A stretch of DNA of 64,000 bases from assembly GCA_963662155.1 (NCBI GenBank), contig OY759270.1, positions 55,048,874 through 55,112,873 on the forward strand. Direction: 5' to 3'. Below the pieces are notes generated by a model, which saw only the letters and a list, made by a program, of their open reading frames with translations, ran no database searches and was not told the DNA's origin. The stretch is from Lamellibrachia columna (taxonomy: Eukaryota; Annelida; Polychaeta; Sabellida; Siboglinidae). Shown one piece after another: positions 24,832 to 35,635 of this stretch. Both the position numbers and the translations under genes were made by a program. How positions within the stretch are numbered: position 1 is the stretch's first letter; every line of letters begins with the position of its first letter.

Positions 24832-25631
24832 AAGTGCAGGGGGGTTACCTAGAGGTGTCTCAAGCAGAACAAGAGGCCACTAGCACAGATAAACCAATAT
24901 CAAATCATCCGAAAAACATCTCTGACAAAGGTTATAGATACGTATGTTTAAATGCAAGGAGCATAGTAAATAAGAAAAACGAATTAAACATTATGGTAGA
25001 AGATATTGACCCTCACATAATTGGTATAACTGAATCATGGGCCAACATAGATATAACAGATGCTGAATTAGGACTGACAGGATATGTAATGTTTAGGAAA
25101 GATCGAATAGGAAGAAGGGGCGGGGGAGTTATTTTATATGTTAAAGAATCTATTCAGGCTTATGAAATAAAACTAGAAAGGGAAGCAGATTGCGATGAAG
25201 CTGTTTGGTGCAAAATTGTTTCAGGAAATTCAAAATTAACTATTGGATTAGTTTACCGAAGTCCAAACATAAACGAAGAGGACAACACAAAAATAAAAAA
25301 CGCTATAAAGGAAGTTAGTAAAGGGGAATGTATCATAATGGGATATTTTAACCATGGAAACATTCAATGGAATTCTCTAGAGAGCACAAGGATTGAGGAC
25401 CAACAATTTCTATTTTTAATCCAGGATAGCTTTCTTACTCAGCACGTACTAGAACCAACCAGGGGAGAAAATGTATTAGATATAGTTTTGTCATCACAAA
25501 AAGAATTAGTGGACAATGTAAAAATATTTGAACCATTGGGTAATAGTGACCATAATCAAATACATTTTGACATCAATGTAAAATCAGAAAGTAAAAATAA
25601 GAACACGTACAAGAGAAACTTCCGCAATTGA
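24828..25631 (+). pseudogene. CR1-like ORF2 5' part: AP-type endonuclease
   Basis: The frame shows CLNARSIVNKKNEL, IGITESWAN, RRGGGVILYVKE, GLVYRSPN, the position normally GDFN, and NSDHNQIHFD, which are the blocks of the exonuclease-endonuclease-phosphatase fold of non-LTR elements that nicks target DNA. One key residue is changed: the motif at 25341-25352 reads GYFN, so the metal/DNA-binding Asp is Tyr. The frame stops at 25629-25631 because about 90 bp present in copy 2 is missing here. There is no ATG before the domain; entry would need frameshifting from ORF1 or another start. Confidence 0.88.
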
Positions 25632-27102
25632 ATGTTGGAATATTCTAAAATATGAAATTGAGAGTATCATCGATAAATTTGTTCCCTTCCAAAAACAAGG
25701 AAAACGGCGTAGAAAGAAACACTTGTCAAAAGAGGCTATTAGAAAAATAATGCTAAAACAAACTATATGGAGGGTTTATAGGCGTACCAGAAAGGACGAA
25801 GACTATGCAAAATACAAAGAGGCACTTAATGCAGCTACAACTGAAATCAGACAATCTAAAAGAAGCTATGAGCAAAAACTAGCATGTAACATAAAAAATG
25901 ACAGCAAGAGTTTTTATGCATATGTCAGGAGTACACAAAACGTACAAGACAAGGTTGGACCTCTAGAAGACAGTGCTGGAAATATAATATCACAGGGGTT
26001 TTTAATGGCGGAAGACCTAAATGGTTACTTCAGTTCAGTGTTTACCAAAGAAGATATGAGTTCATTACCAGTTGCTGATGCTAAATTTCAGGGGGCTAAA
26101 TTTGACTATTTAGGTCCGTTAGTTGTAACTCCAGAATTGGTAGCTAAGAAAATAAAGGCAATGAAGGATAACAAATCACCGGGAGTGGATGGGATTCCTC
26201 CAAAATTACTAATGGAAACAGTAGAACAAATCAGTATACCACTTGCAAGAGTATTCAACTTGTCATTAAAAGAGGGAGTTGTTCCGTTTGAATGGAAAGA
26301 AGCAAACATCATACCATTATTTAAAAAGGGTTCGAGAAATAAGTCAGAGAATTACAGACCAGTGAGTTTAACGTCAGTGATTTGTAAATTATTAGAAAGG
26401 TTAATTAAAGACCATATGGTGGACTTCCTCGTTAAGCATAAATTATTAAATTCATCTCAACATGGATTCCTTAAAGCGAGGTCATGCTTAACAAATATGT
26501 TATGTTTTTTGGAAGAAATCACTAAGTGGATAGACGTGGGATCGCCAGTAGGTATTATCTACTTAGATTTTCAGAAAGCTTTTGACAAAGTGCCACATCA
26601 AAGATTACTACTTAAATTAAAAGCCCATGGTATCGGGGATAGCATAACTGACTGGATAGAACAATGGCTGACTGACAGAAGACAACGAGTTGTAGTAGAT
26701 GGAGAAGTTTCAAATTGGAAATCGGTTTTGAGTGGGGTACCTCAAGGATCAGTATTAAGACCTATATTATTCTTAATTTATATCAATGACTTGGACGACA
26801 GTATAACAAGTAACGTACTGAAATTTACGGATGACACAAAACTGTTTAGAAAGGTTAATACTGATGGTGATAAACAACATTTACAAAACGATCTAGACAG
26901 ATTAGTGAAATGGTCTGAGAAATGGCAGATGTTGTTAAATTTTGGGAAATGTAAATGCCTACATACAGGACATAGGAACTTGAATGTAAACTATAAAATG
27001 GGAGATACTGTTCTGGGTACTACTGTAAAAGAAAAGGACTTAGGAGTTACGATAAGCGCTGATATGAAAGTTTCAGAGCAGTGTGGCAGCTTCAAAGGGT
27101 AA
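25630..27102 (+). pseudogene. CR1-like ORF2 middle part: reverse transcriptase
   Basis: Open from the deletion junction; the first ATG is at 25750. Blocks in order: NKSPGVDGIPPKLL, NYRPVSLTSVICKLLE, QHGFLKARSC, YLDFQKAFDKVPH (first catalytic Asp), GVPQGSVLRPILFLIYINDL and KFTDDTK (catalytic DD, 26824-26835). Two substitutions depart from the usual pattern: GSVLR for GSVLG and FTDD for FADD; copy 2 keeps FADD. The frame stops at 27102 after a 5-bp deletion relative to copy 2. Confidence 0.92.
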
Positions 27103-27629
27103 TCAAATTCTTGGATTGATTAGAAGAAACATAACATACAAGGGAAAAAAGTTAATTATACCTCTTTATAAAGCAATAGTTAGACCTCATTTAGAATACT
27201 GTATACAAGCATGGAGACCATATCGTAAGAAGGATATAGATACGCTTGAACGCATACAAAGGAGAGCAACTAAAATGATTCCAGAACTGAGAGACCTTAG
27301 TTATGAAGAACGCCTGAAAGAATGTGATTTAACAACTCTAGAGACAAGGAGGTTAAGAGGAGATCAGATTGAAGTTTTTAAGATATTGAATGGGTATGAA
27401 AATATTGATAGAAATATGTTTTTTCTCACTCAATAAGGATAGCAGAACTAGAGGACATGAGGTAAAATTAGTAAAGGATCAATGTAGATTGGACATCAGG
27501 AAGCACTCGTTCTCACAGAGGACAATAAATGAATGGAACAAATTGTCTACAGATTGTGTAACTGCTAGCATCGTGAATATATTTAAAAACAAGGTTGACA
27601 CATATCTCAGGAGGGCGGGCTATAAGTAG
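27083..27629 (+). pseudogene. CR1-like ORF2 C-terminal part, in two frames
   Basis: Continues RT in the next frame with KGNQILGLIRRN, YKAIVRPHLEYCIQAW, ERIQRRATKMI and ETRRLRGDQIEVFKIL to a stop at 27436. One extra T in the run at 27419-27425 moves the remainder to another frame: NKDSRTRGHEVKL, LDIRKHSFSQRTINEWNKL, then TAG at 27627-27629. These are typical thumb and C-terminal blocks of CR1-like ORF2. Confidence 0.9.
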
Positions 27630-27722
27630 ATGAACATTGTTGGACTCTCGATAAGCCAATGGCTTCCTTGTCCACTTGCCATCTGGGCCTTTGGCTTGGA
27701 TGGCAAATCTTGTTAAATCTTT
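27630..27722 (+). other. CR1-like 3' UTR and terminus
   Basis: Short 3' UTR ending near aaatcttgttaaatc. The string aatcttgttaaa also ends copy 2 near 32290, and the UTR (attgttggactctcgata, ccttgtccacttgccatctg) matches the minus-strand fragment at 34.4 kb, which supports placing the family's 3' end here. Confidence 0.6.
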
Positions 27723-28765
27723 TGAGGGTTTCTCGTACCATAATAAACAGTTCACGAACAGGGAAAGGACACATTTGTATGATTTGATGAAAACGAGAAT
27801 GCAGGACGGTAACAACAAAATAGTAAAGTGTGCCATTATTATAAAAACCGAATCGAAATTTTGCGCACGGTATGGCATTGTCTAAATCACTTTTAGCCTT
27901 GGTTTCAACAGGAATATTAATAGTGAGCTTTTCCAGGTAATCCCGTTTTCACCATTTTAGTATAATACAGCGGAGTATCGTTCCTTTGATGACACGCGTG
28001 TGTACATCTAAACCTTTGATGACACGCGTGTGTACATCTAAACCTTTGATGACACGCGTGTGTACATCTAAACGGAAAACAGGAGTTATACACATCACCA
28101 AGAGTTGATGCTGCCTTTCCAACATCTACGGATAACGAAGTATAGCCCAGTCACTTGAGGAACTATACTTAGGACATAAATAACGCGGCATCGAACATAT
28201 ATTAGGCTTACATTCCTCATACAAACGGAAAAATCGTTCGTTCGTTCGTTCGTTCGTTCGTTCGTTCGTTCGTTGCTTCTGTTTAAACATACTTAGACGG
28301 ATTGTTTCACTAACACTTGGCGTCTTGCCTGAGAAATGTGATTAGATATAACACTTGGCAAGATACGACCTTGTCACGTGTGACAGCTCTAAACGCATTA
28401 GTCTATGATTGCCTAGATGCAATTAGAATGGCAATTATGTCGATGTTAAGAGGTTATAGGAAGTGACGAGGACTTTGCCTGTGTCAATAGCACAACCAGT
28501 CGAACACACATAGAATGAAAACTTTAAGTAATGAAAGATTCTCTTATCACTGCTCTGGATTTATAAATGTAATATTCACCACAGTCGCACAGTTGATTTA
28601 TAACAAATCATATTGCATGGCTATACAACCATATATTTAGATGTTCTAAACAATTCAGTTATATGTAATAAGACAGAGGCGTCAGAAGCTGTTGAATAGC
28701 AGTGGCCGAAGTTGATGACTGCGAACACAGTGTGCATTGTAGTTGGAGGTTCGGGCGCTGACCTG
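27723..28765. other. Unassigned sequence with two small repeats
   Basis: Holds three copies of a 30-bp unit containing cctttgatgacacgcgtgtg at 27986-28075 and a (TTCG)9 run at about 28229-28264. Otherwise nothing is recognised. Confidence 0.6.
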
Positions 28766-29105
28766 TCGTTCCCGCGAGGGAGGCCCCTGGGTCGTCCCCG
28801 CGAGGGAGGCCCCTAGGTCGTCCCCGCGAGGGAGGTCTCTGGGTCGTCCCCGCGAGGGAGGTCTCTGGGTCGTCCCCGCGAGGGAGGCCCCTGGGTCGTC
28901 CCCGCGAGGGAGGCCCCTGGGTCGTCCCCGCGAGGGAGGCCTCTGGGTCGTCCCCGCGAGGGAGGCCCCTGGGTCGTCCCCGCGAGGGAGGTCTCTGGGT
29001 CGTCCCCGCGAGGGAGGTCTCTGGGTCGTCCCCGCGAGGGAGGCCCCTGGGTCGTCCCCGCGAGGGAGGCCCCTAGGTCGTCCCCGCGAGGGAGGCCCCT
29101 GGGTC
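28766..29105. repeat. 26-bp GC-rich minisatellite
   Basis: Thirteen copies of a unit containing gtcgtccccgcgagggaggc followed by ccctgg, with tctctgg and ccctagg variants. It is CpG-rich and contains ccccgcgaggg, a partial inverted repeat. Confidence 0.95.
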
Positions 29106-29284
29106 CATGGCGGAATATAGTTGTAGAAAATGAATGTGTTAAAACGAAGTATTCCACTCCTTTTATTTCGTCTTGTTTACAGTTAAATAAAACAAAACAT
29201 AATATATTAGACGATTTCCGTTAACGGGAATAATTAGTTAAAACAGGTCTAACATGTTACTATGAGTGCATGTAATATGAAAAC

Positions 29285-32200
29285 AAATATCATCTTAAAC
29301 CCAGAGAGCAGAGGTGGTGAGACCGAATAGAGCAGAAGCAATGTGAGGGAGTCTGCTGGTAAGAAGAAGGAAGATTGAAGGAGACAGAGTATGCAGGAAA
29401 GGGAAGGTAAACGGGTGAGTGGTGAGGGACTGTCAGGTGGTAAGACAGTACAGGATAACGAGAGGAGAGGAAAGGAGAAGACAGTGGATTAGAAGAAGAA
29501 AAGTGGCAGGAGGCAGAGTGTGCAACAAAACAGAGGTAAACGGGTGAGTGAAGAGAGATTGCCAGGTGGTAAGACAGTAGAGATTGACGATAGAAGAGAA
29601 AGGGAGAGAAATGTGACTAAGAATGCAGAATGACCACAAGATAACAGATGAAAGGAGGCAGAGTGGGCAGCAAGATAATGGTGAATGAGTGACGCAGCAG
29701 GAGAGGAGCTTTGCAGATGTAGTGTCTCAAGAGAGAAAGCCCGGGTATGCCTGGGGGATTCAGTCATCAGGAAAGTAGATAAAGTCGTAAATAGAGGAGA
29801 GGACAAAACGGTATGAGCATCAGGGGCACAAATAGACGATGTAGCAGAAAAGGAAGGACAGGCACGGCACGGGTTGTTCTTGTGCATGTGGGAACGAACA
29901 ATGCCGAGAAGGAGGGAACACCGGCCATCGTTGGTAAGTACAGGAGGTAATATATAATATGTATCACAAAATCATGGGCAAATAAGGATATAGTAGATGC
30001 TGAGTTAGCACTGACAATGTATGTAATGTTTGGGACGGACATATAGGAGGTGGAGTAATTGTATATATTAAAGAATCTAGGAGTAGTTTATCGTAGTCCA
30101 TACATAGGACAAGAGGAAGACGTAAAACTGCAAGGCCATAAGGGAGGTAGGTAAGGGGGAATAAGGCCATAAGGTAAGGGGGAATGTGTTATAATGCGTG
30201 ATTTAACAATGGTCATGTACAATAGAAATCATTAAAGAGTTCTGGGGGTGAGGACCATCAGTTTCTACTTCTAACACAGGATTGTTTCCTTACTCAACAT
30301 GTCTTGGAACTAACCAGAGGTGGAAATGTGTTAGAGTTAATGTTGTCTTCTCAAAATCTAACTAGATCCATTTTAATATAAAAGTAAAAACAGGGAATAC
30401 ATATAAAAAACAATGGAGGAGGAACTTCAACAAAGCCAAACTTAAAGAAATGAGAACATATCTAGCGAATATAGATTGAAATAACTTGCTGAAGAACAAG
30501 ACAGCAACAGAATGCTGGACTTGTTTAAAATATGAGATTGAGGGCATTACTGGGAGATTTGTTCCGTTAAGAAAAAAGGGAGTGTCCAGGAAGAAACACC
30601 TGTCAAAAGAGGCTATTAGAAAAATTATCACAAATAGATGACGTGGGGGTATAGATGACGTGGGGTATAGATGACGTGGGGGTATAGATGACGTAGGGGT
30701 ATAGATGACGTGGGGGTATAGATGACGTGGGGTATAGATCACGTGGGGGTACATTAATACACTGGAAATATAGAAGACTACACAACCTTCAAAGAGGCAC
30801 TTAACTTAGCTACAACTGAAATTAGAAAGTGCAAAAGAATCTTTGAATATTGAACATGAAAAATTGGCAGGTAATATAAAAAAAATGACAGCAAGAGTTG
30901 CTATGCTTATGTAAGGAGTAAACAAAAAGTTCGAGATAAGGTCGGACCACTGGAAAACAACAGTGGAAACATAATTTCGGACGTGTTTCAAATGGCTGAG
31001 ATCCTGAATGAGTAGTTAAGCTCAGCGTTTACCACAGAAGATATCACCTCACTTCCAGTTCCTGTTACTAAATTTGACGGCGATAAATCAGGTAATTTAG
31101 GGCAGTTATTTGTAATCCCTGAAATGATAGCAAAGAAAAGTAAGAAGATGAAAGATAATAAATCACCTGGAGTTGATGGGATACCACCAAAATTGCTTAA
31201 GGAAACTGTAGAGAAAATTAGTACACCACTTGCAAAAGTGTTTAACTTGTCACTAGAAGAAGGAATAGTTCCTTCAGAATGGAAAGAAGCAAACATTACG
31301 CCGCTATTTAAGAAGGGATCGAGGAACAAGTCAGTAAATTATAGACCAGTGAGCTTAACATCAGTTGTATGCAAATTACTAGAACATTAATTACAGACCA
31401 TATGGTGGAATTCCTTGTAAAACATCATAAATTAATAAATACATCTCAACATGGGTTCCTAAAAGCTAGGTCTAACCAATCTCTTTCTGTTTTTGGAAGA
31501 AATTACAAAGTGCGTAGATGACGGGTCACCAGTGGATGTTGTTTAGTTTGATTTTCAGAAAGCTTTCGATAAAGTGCCCCATCAAAGATTGTTACTTAAA
31601 CTAAAAGCCCATGGCATAGGTAATGATGTAATCAACTGGATAGAAAAATGGCTTACACACAGAAGACAGAGAGTAATAGTAGATTAGTAGATGGTGAGAT
31701 TTCAAACTGGAAATTTGTTTTGAGTAGGGTACCACAGGGATCAGTATTATGACCTATGCTATTTTTAATATATAAATTATTTGGAAGATGACACATCTAG
31801 TAAAGTACTGAAATTTGCAGATGACACAAAAGTATTCAGAAAGGTTAAAAATGATACAGGTAAACAAAGTTTACAGGATGATCTAGATAAATTGGTTAAA
31901 TGGTCTGAGAAATGGCAAATGTTATTTAATTTTGGGAAGTGTAAATGCATACACATATAAGACATGGAAACGTGGACGAAGAATATAAAATGGGAGATGC
32001 TGTACTAGGTAGAACCACACAAGGAAAGGACTTAGGAGTAACATTTAGTGCTGACATGAAAGTTTCAGAGCAATGTGAGATTGCTGCTTTAAAGGGAAAT
32101 CAAATTCTAGGGCTAATTAGGAGAAGCGATAGTTAGGCCGCATGTGGAACATTGTATACAAGCATGGAGGCCATATCGTAAGAAGGACATATAATAGCCA

Positions 32201-32292
32201 TAAACAATGCAATGAAGAACAACTAAAATGATTGAGATACCTTAGTTATGAAAGGTGTAGTTTTTGATAGTAATCTTGTTCAATCTTGTTAA
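29285..32292 (+). mobile_element. CR1-like non-LTR retrotransposon, copy 2 (heavily decayed)
   Basis: Same family and orientation as copy 1. The 5' part has three diverged tandem units about 135-145 bp apart (ggtaaacgggtgagtg near 29407 and 29537). ORF1 remains are CLGDSVIRK and VGTNNA at 29745-29910; a deletion then joins them to the endonuclease at SWANKDIVDAEL. RT remains include NKSPGVDGIPPKLL, NYRPVSLTSVVCKL, FDFQKAFDKVPHQ and KFADDTK, with many stops and frame changes. About 49 bp are missing near 32125 and the C-terminal third of ORF2 is gone. It ends with caatcttgttaaac. A minisatellite interrupts it at 30633-30752. Confidence 0.88.
30633..30752. repeat. 18/19-bp minisatellite inside CR1-like copy 2
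   Basis: About six copies of tatagatgacgtgggggta. In copy 1 the same place (about 25750-25785) holds single-copy coding sequence (tatggagggtttataggcgt), so the array arose within the element. Confidence 0.9.
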
Positions 32293-32683
32293 ACCCTTTA
32301 TCGCTCACATTACATCCATCCAAATACAAGCGGTCAGCGAGTTAGATCTTGCAAATATAATTGCGCCAACCGAGAAATTAACTCGACCGCGTCATCGCAC
32401 AGCTATTCCCGGTAATGTTGATCGAACATCAAAGAAACACTAGATTATCATCTTACGATGCTTTTACAACAACATAAACATGTCTTCGTTTCTTGCAATC
32501 TTCTGAACCACCCAAATATTGCGCCAATCTGGGCAGCAACTTGTTAAAATACTTTGACAAAACACCTACACGAATGTACGCTGACCAGATTGACTGGACT
32601 TAGTTGACCTATGAGTCACTCTGTCCTAGATCACTAGCATTGACTCCCCCAGTGAGATATATAAATCGACCTACGCGCTTCCG
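32293..32683. other. Unassigned sequence
   Basis: About 390 bp with nothing recognised. Confidence 0.4.
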
Positions 32684-33003
32684 TAGAATACAGTTGTGTG
32701 GGTGCACGTAGAATACAGTTGTGTGGGTGTACGTAGAATACAGTTGTGTGGTGCACGTAGAATACAGTTGTGTGGTGCACGTAGAATACAGTTGTGTGGT
32801 GCACGTAGAATACAGTTGTGTGGTGCACGTAGAATACAGTTGTGTGGTGCACGTAGAATACAGTTGTGTGGGTGCACGTAGAATACAGTTGTGTGGGTGC
32901 ACGTAGAATACAGTTGTGTGGGTGCACGTAGAATACAGTTGTGTGGGTGCACGTAGAATACAGTTGTGTGGGTGCACGTAGAATACAGTTGTGTGGGTGT
33001 ACA
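32684..33003. repeat. 24/25-bp minisatellite
   Basis: About 13 copies of a unit containing cgtagaatacagttgtgtgg plus (g)tgca. Outer copies carry an extra G (25 bp), the six inner ones do not (24 bp), which suggests the inner block was amplified as a group. Confidence 0.95.
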
Positions 33004-33425
33004 TGGCATGTTCTTACGCAACCTGACCTGTTCACCTTCAATAAATAATCGTGATGTCGATGTCGCCCTTGGTGGATTCCGAACAAACCTGAATTTTAAC
33101 GTTATTCTAGATACCGCTTTGATTTTTTTTCAAATCGCAAACACAGGGATTATAGTGCTTAGATGCGATATCCTTCACAAAACACGTATACCTGGTGCCT
33201 TAAGCGGCACACGTAGCGCTCTTGACGAAGTTAGCGGCCACGCTGACTAGCAAAGTAAAATACGACCTGTTTGTGTGGTGCCGACGACGAGGTGACAAAG
33301 ACCGCGGGTGTTACGAGGATATGTTCTTGTTGCCTAATCATGAATCATCGCGTACATTGGCTCAACGCATCGGAATACTCCAATGTTGTTCAGCCAAACA
33401 CTCGGCTCTTGCAAGGACGCTTTAT
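33004..33425. other. Unassigned sequence
   Basis: No recognised gene or repeat. Confidence 0.4.
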
Positions 33426-34240
33426 GACAGTGTAGGCGTAATGTGGGAGGGTAATAGACATAGCAACATACATGGACGTAATGGGGGAGAGTAATAGACA
33501 TAGCAACATACATGGACGTAATGGGGGAGGGTAATATACATAGCAACAGACATGGACGTAATGGGGGAGAGTAATAGACATAGCAACATACATGGATGTA
33601 ATGTGGGAGGGTAATAGACATAGCAACAGATATGGATGTAATGTGGGAGAGTAATAGACATAGCAACATACACGGACGTAATGGGGGAGAGTAATAGACA
33701 TAGCAACATACACGGATGCAATGGGGGAGAGTAATAGACATAGCAACATACACGGACGTAATGGGGGAGAGTAATAGACATAGCAACATACACGGATGCA
33801 ATGGGGGAGAGTAATAGACATAGCAACATACACGGACGTAATGGGGGAGAGTAATAGACATAGCAACAAACATGGACGTAATGGGGGAGCGTAATAGACA
33901 TAGTAACATACACGGACGTAATGGGGGAGAGTAATAGACATAGCAACATACACGGACGTAATGGGGGAGAGTAATAGACATAGCAACAGACATGGACGTA
34001 ATGTGGGAGAGTAATAGACATAGTAACATACACGGACGTAATGGGGGAGAGTAATAGACATAGCTACAGACATGGACGTAATGTGGGAGGGTAATAGACA
34101 CAGCAACATACACGGACGTAATGGGAGAGAGTAATAGATATAGCTACAGACATGGACGTAATGTGGGAGGGTAATAGACATAGTAACATACATAGACGTA
34201 ATGGGGGAGGATAATAGACATAGCAACAGACACGGACGTC
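33426..34240. repeat. 40-bp minisatellite, about 20 copies
   Basis: The unit contains taatgggggagagtaataga and catagcaacatacacggacg. Variants (tgggagg, acagacatgg, tagtaac, gatgcaat) are mixed; open frames on the minus strand of 200-280 codons come from the repeat. Confidence 0.95.
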
Positions 34241-34394
34241 ATATTAGTTGGTTTCTGTTTAAAGGAAACATTGGTAGCTGCCGCACAAAATGCTGTATTT
34301 TAGATTATAAGCCGGGGTAGCCACTTATGTGTCCGGGCAAATACAATTGGATTTTTTTTTGCTATCAAATAAACTCCGTTTATTCGATATATGC

Positions 34395-34600
34395 CAGTTG
34401 TAAACAAATGTAAAACGATTGTTATCCAAAGCACCAAATTCCAGATGGTAAATGGACAAGAAAGTCAGTGAAGCCACTGGCGTGTTGAGAGTTCAACAAT
34501 TGTTCGTCTGTGTGTGTAGGCTGCCTTTCTCTGATATCTGTCAACTCTTTTATACACGCTGTAAAACACGATTCACGATGATGTGTGTGAACATGGCGTG
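34395..34600 (-). mobile_element. CR1-like 3'-end fragment, copy 3
   Basis: Reverse complement matches the end of copy 1: catcgtgaat...gttgacagatatc corresponds to the SIVNIFKNKVDTYL coding stretch, then attgttgaactctcaa, ccagtggcttc and cttgtccatttaccatctgg match the 3' UTR. It is a 5'-truncated, old insertion, as is usual for non-LTR elements. Confidence 0.65.
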
Positions 34601-35635
34601 GGCGTGACATTACAACCTCACTTGCGCGTCCATGACAACGTCGATTCCCCGAGGTCATTATGAGTATGTTGCGCTTAATAGGTGCCATGTTCCACGTGTG
34701 AGCGCCTTGTTCCACCGTGAGCCACGCGCCATTTAGTTTTCATGCGACGCGACAGATGTCTGTAAACGCTAAAGGTCGTGTTTGTGATAAGACGCCCTGA
34801 GGTCGGAGGACGGACATCTAACGACCATCAGCACTGGCGTTATGGGCTCACTACAAAGCCAACATAAATACGATCAATTATGCATAGGCTGGGATCATAA
34901 AACAGAGGGTAATTAAGTGTTACAGTTACACCTAATTGATTAGTGACATTCTAAAGCAGAAATAAAGTGAGGCCCCAGCGCGGAAGTTAATATTTGATGT
35001 ACCGCCGAGTGAACGCGGTGGATCATTTGGATGGCGACTTCGGTCGGAGCACCAGCAGGTCTGCTCAAGTTCTCGTCGTGAAGCAGCTAACACCAGCGTC
35101 TTCCTACTGCAGGTCGGTGGTTTCCGTTTGTGCATTCGTGACTTGTTAGTGTCGGGTAACTGTTTTGTTTAAAATAGATTCCGCTTGGCTCTAGCGACAG
35201 GATGAAGATGTGCTTTCGAGTCATCCTTTAGTGACCTTTGACTTCTCGGCGGTATGTTTGTTGAGCTATATCTGGCCGCCGATGGAGGCAGGCATGCGGA
35301 GTGTCAAACATTGCTCCCCACGTCGCAAGTCAATGTGTGGTGGGCGCTCGTTCTGCTGAATTGTAAAACATCATGTTTTCATGAATATGTAGGCAAAAAG
35401 CTACCGACCTTGTGCTGAAAAAAAAACTAAAATTCATCGCGATCGAAAACAACCCATATTTTGACATTTCAAAACTATTATCACAGAATCAGAGGAAATT
35501 TGAAGTCCCGAAGTTTGTCATCCTATGTTTTCCATCAGCATCAGGTTTTTTATGCGAAAATAAACATCATTGTACGAACTCGCTATGCATCGTACGAACA
35601 CATGCAGAATAATGATCAACGCGGAGTCGGTTTTC
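34601..35635. other. Unassigned sequence
   Basis: About 1 kb; no domain, array or RNA gene was recognised. Confidence 0.4.

Larger units (their letters stand above)
24055..27722 (+). mobile_element. CR1-like non-LTR retrotransposon, copy 1 (nearly full length, decayed)
   Basis: The element holds a purine-rich 5' part with two 75-bp tandem units (acaaccggagtgaaggagag at 24059 and 24134), ORF1 with an SGNH esterase, ORF2 with apurinic-type endonuclease and reverse transcriptase, and a 3' end around aaatcttgttaaatc. ORF order, the esterase ORF1 and the C-terminal DSRTRGH...RKHSFSQRTINEWN block place it in the CR1/L2-like part of the Jockey group. Compared with copy 2 it lacks about 90 bp between endonuclease and RT (at 25629), lacks 5 bp near 27076 and has one extra T in a T-run at 27420, so ORF2 is split into four pieces. 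No target duplication was identified. Confidence 0.92.
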
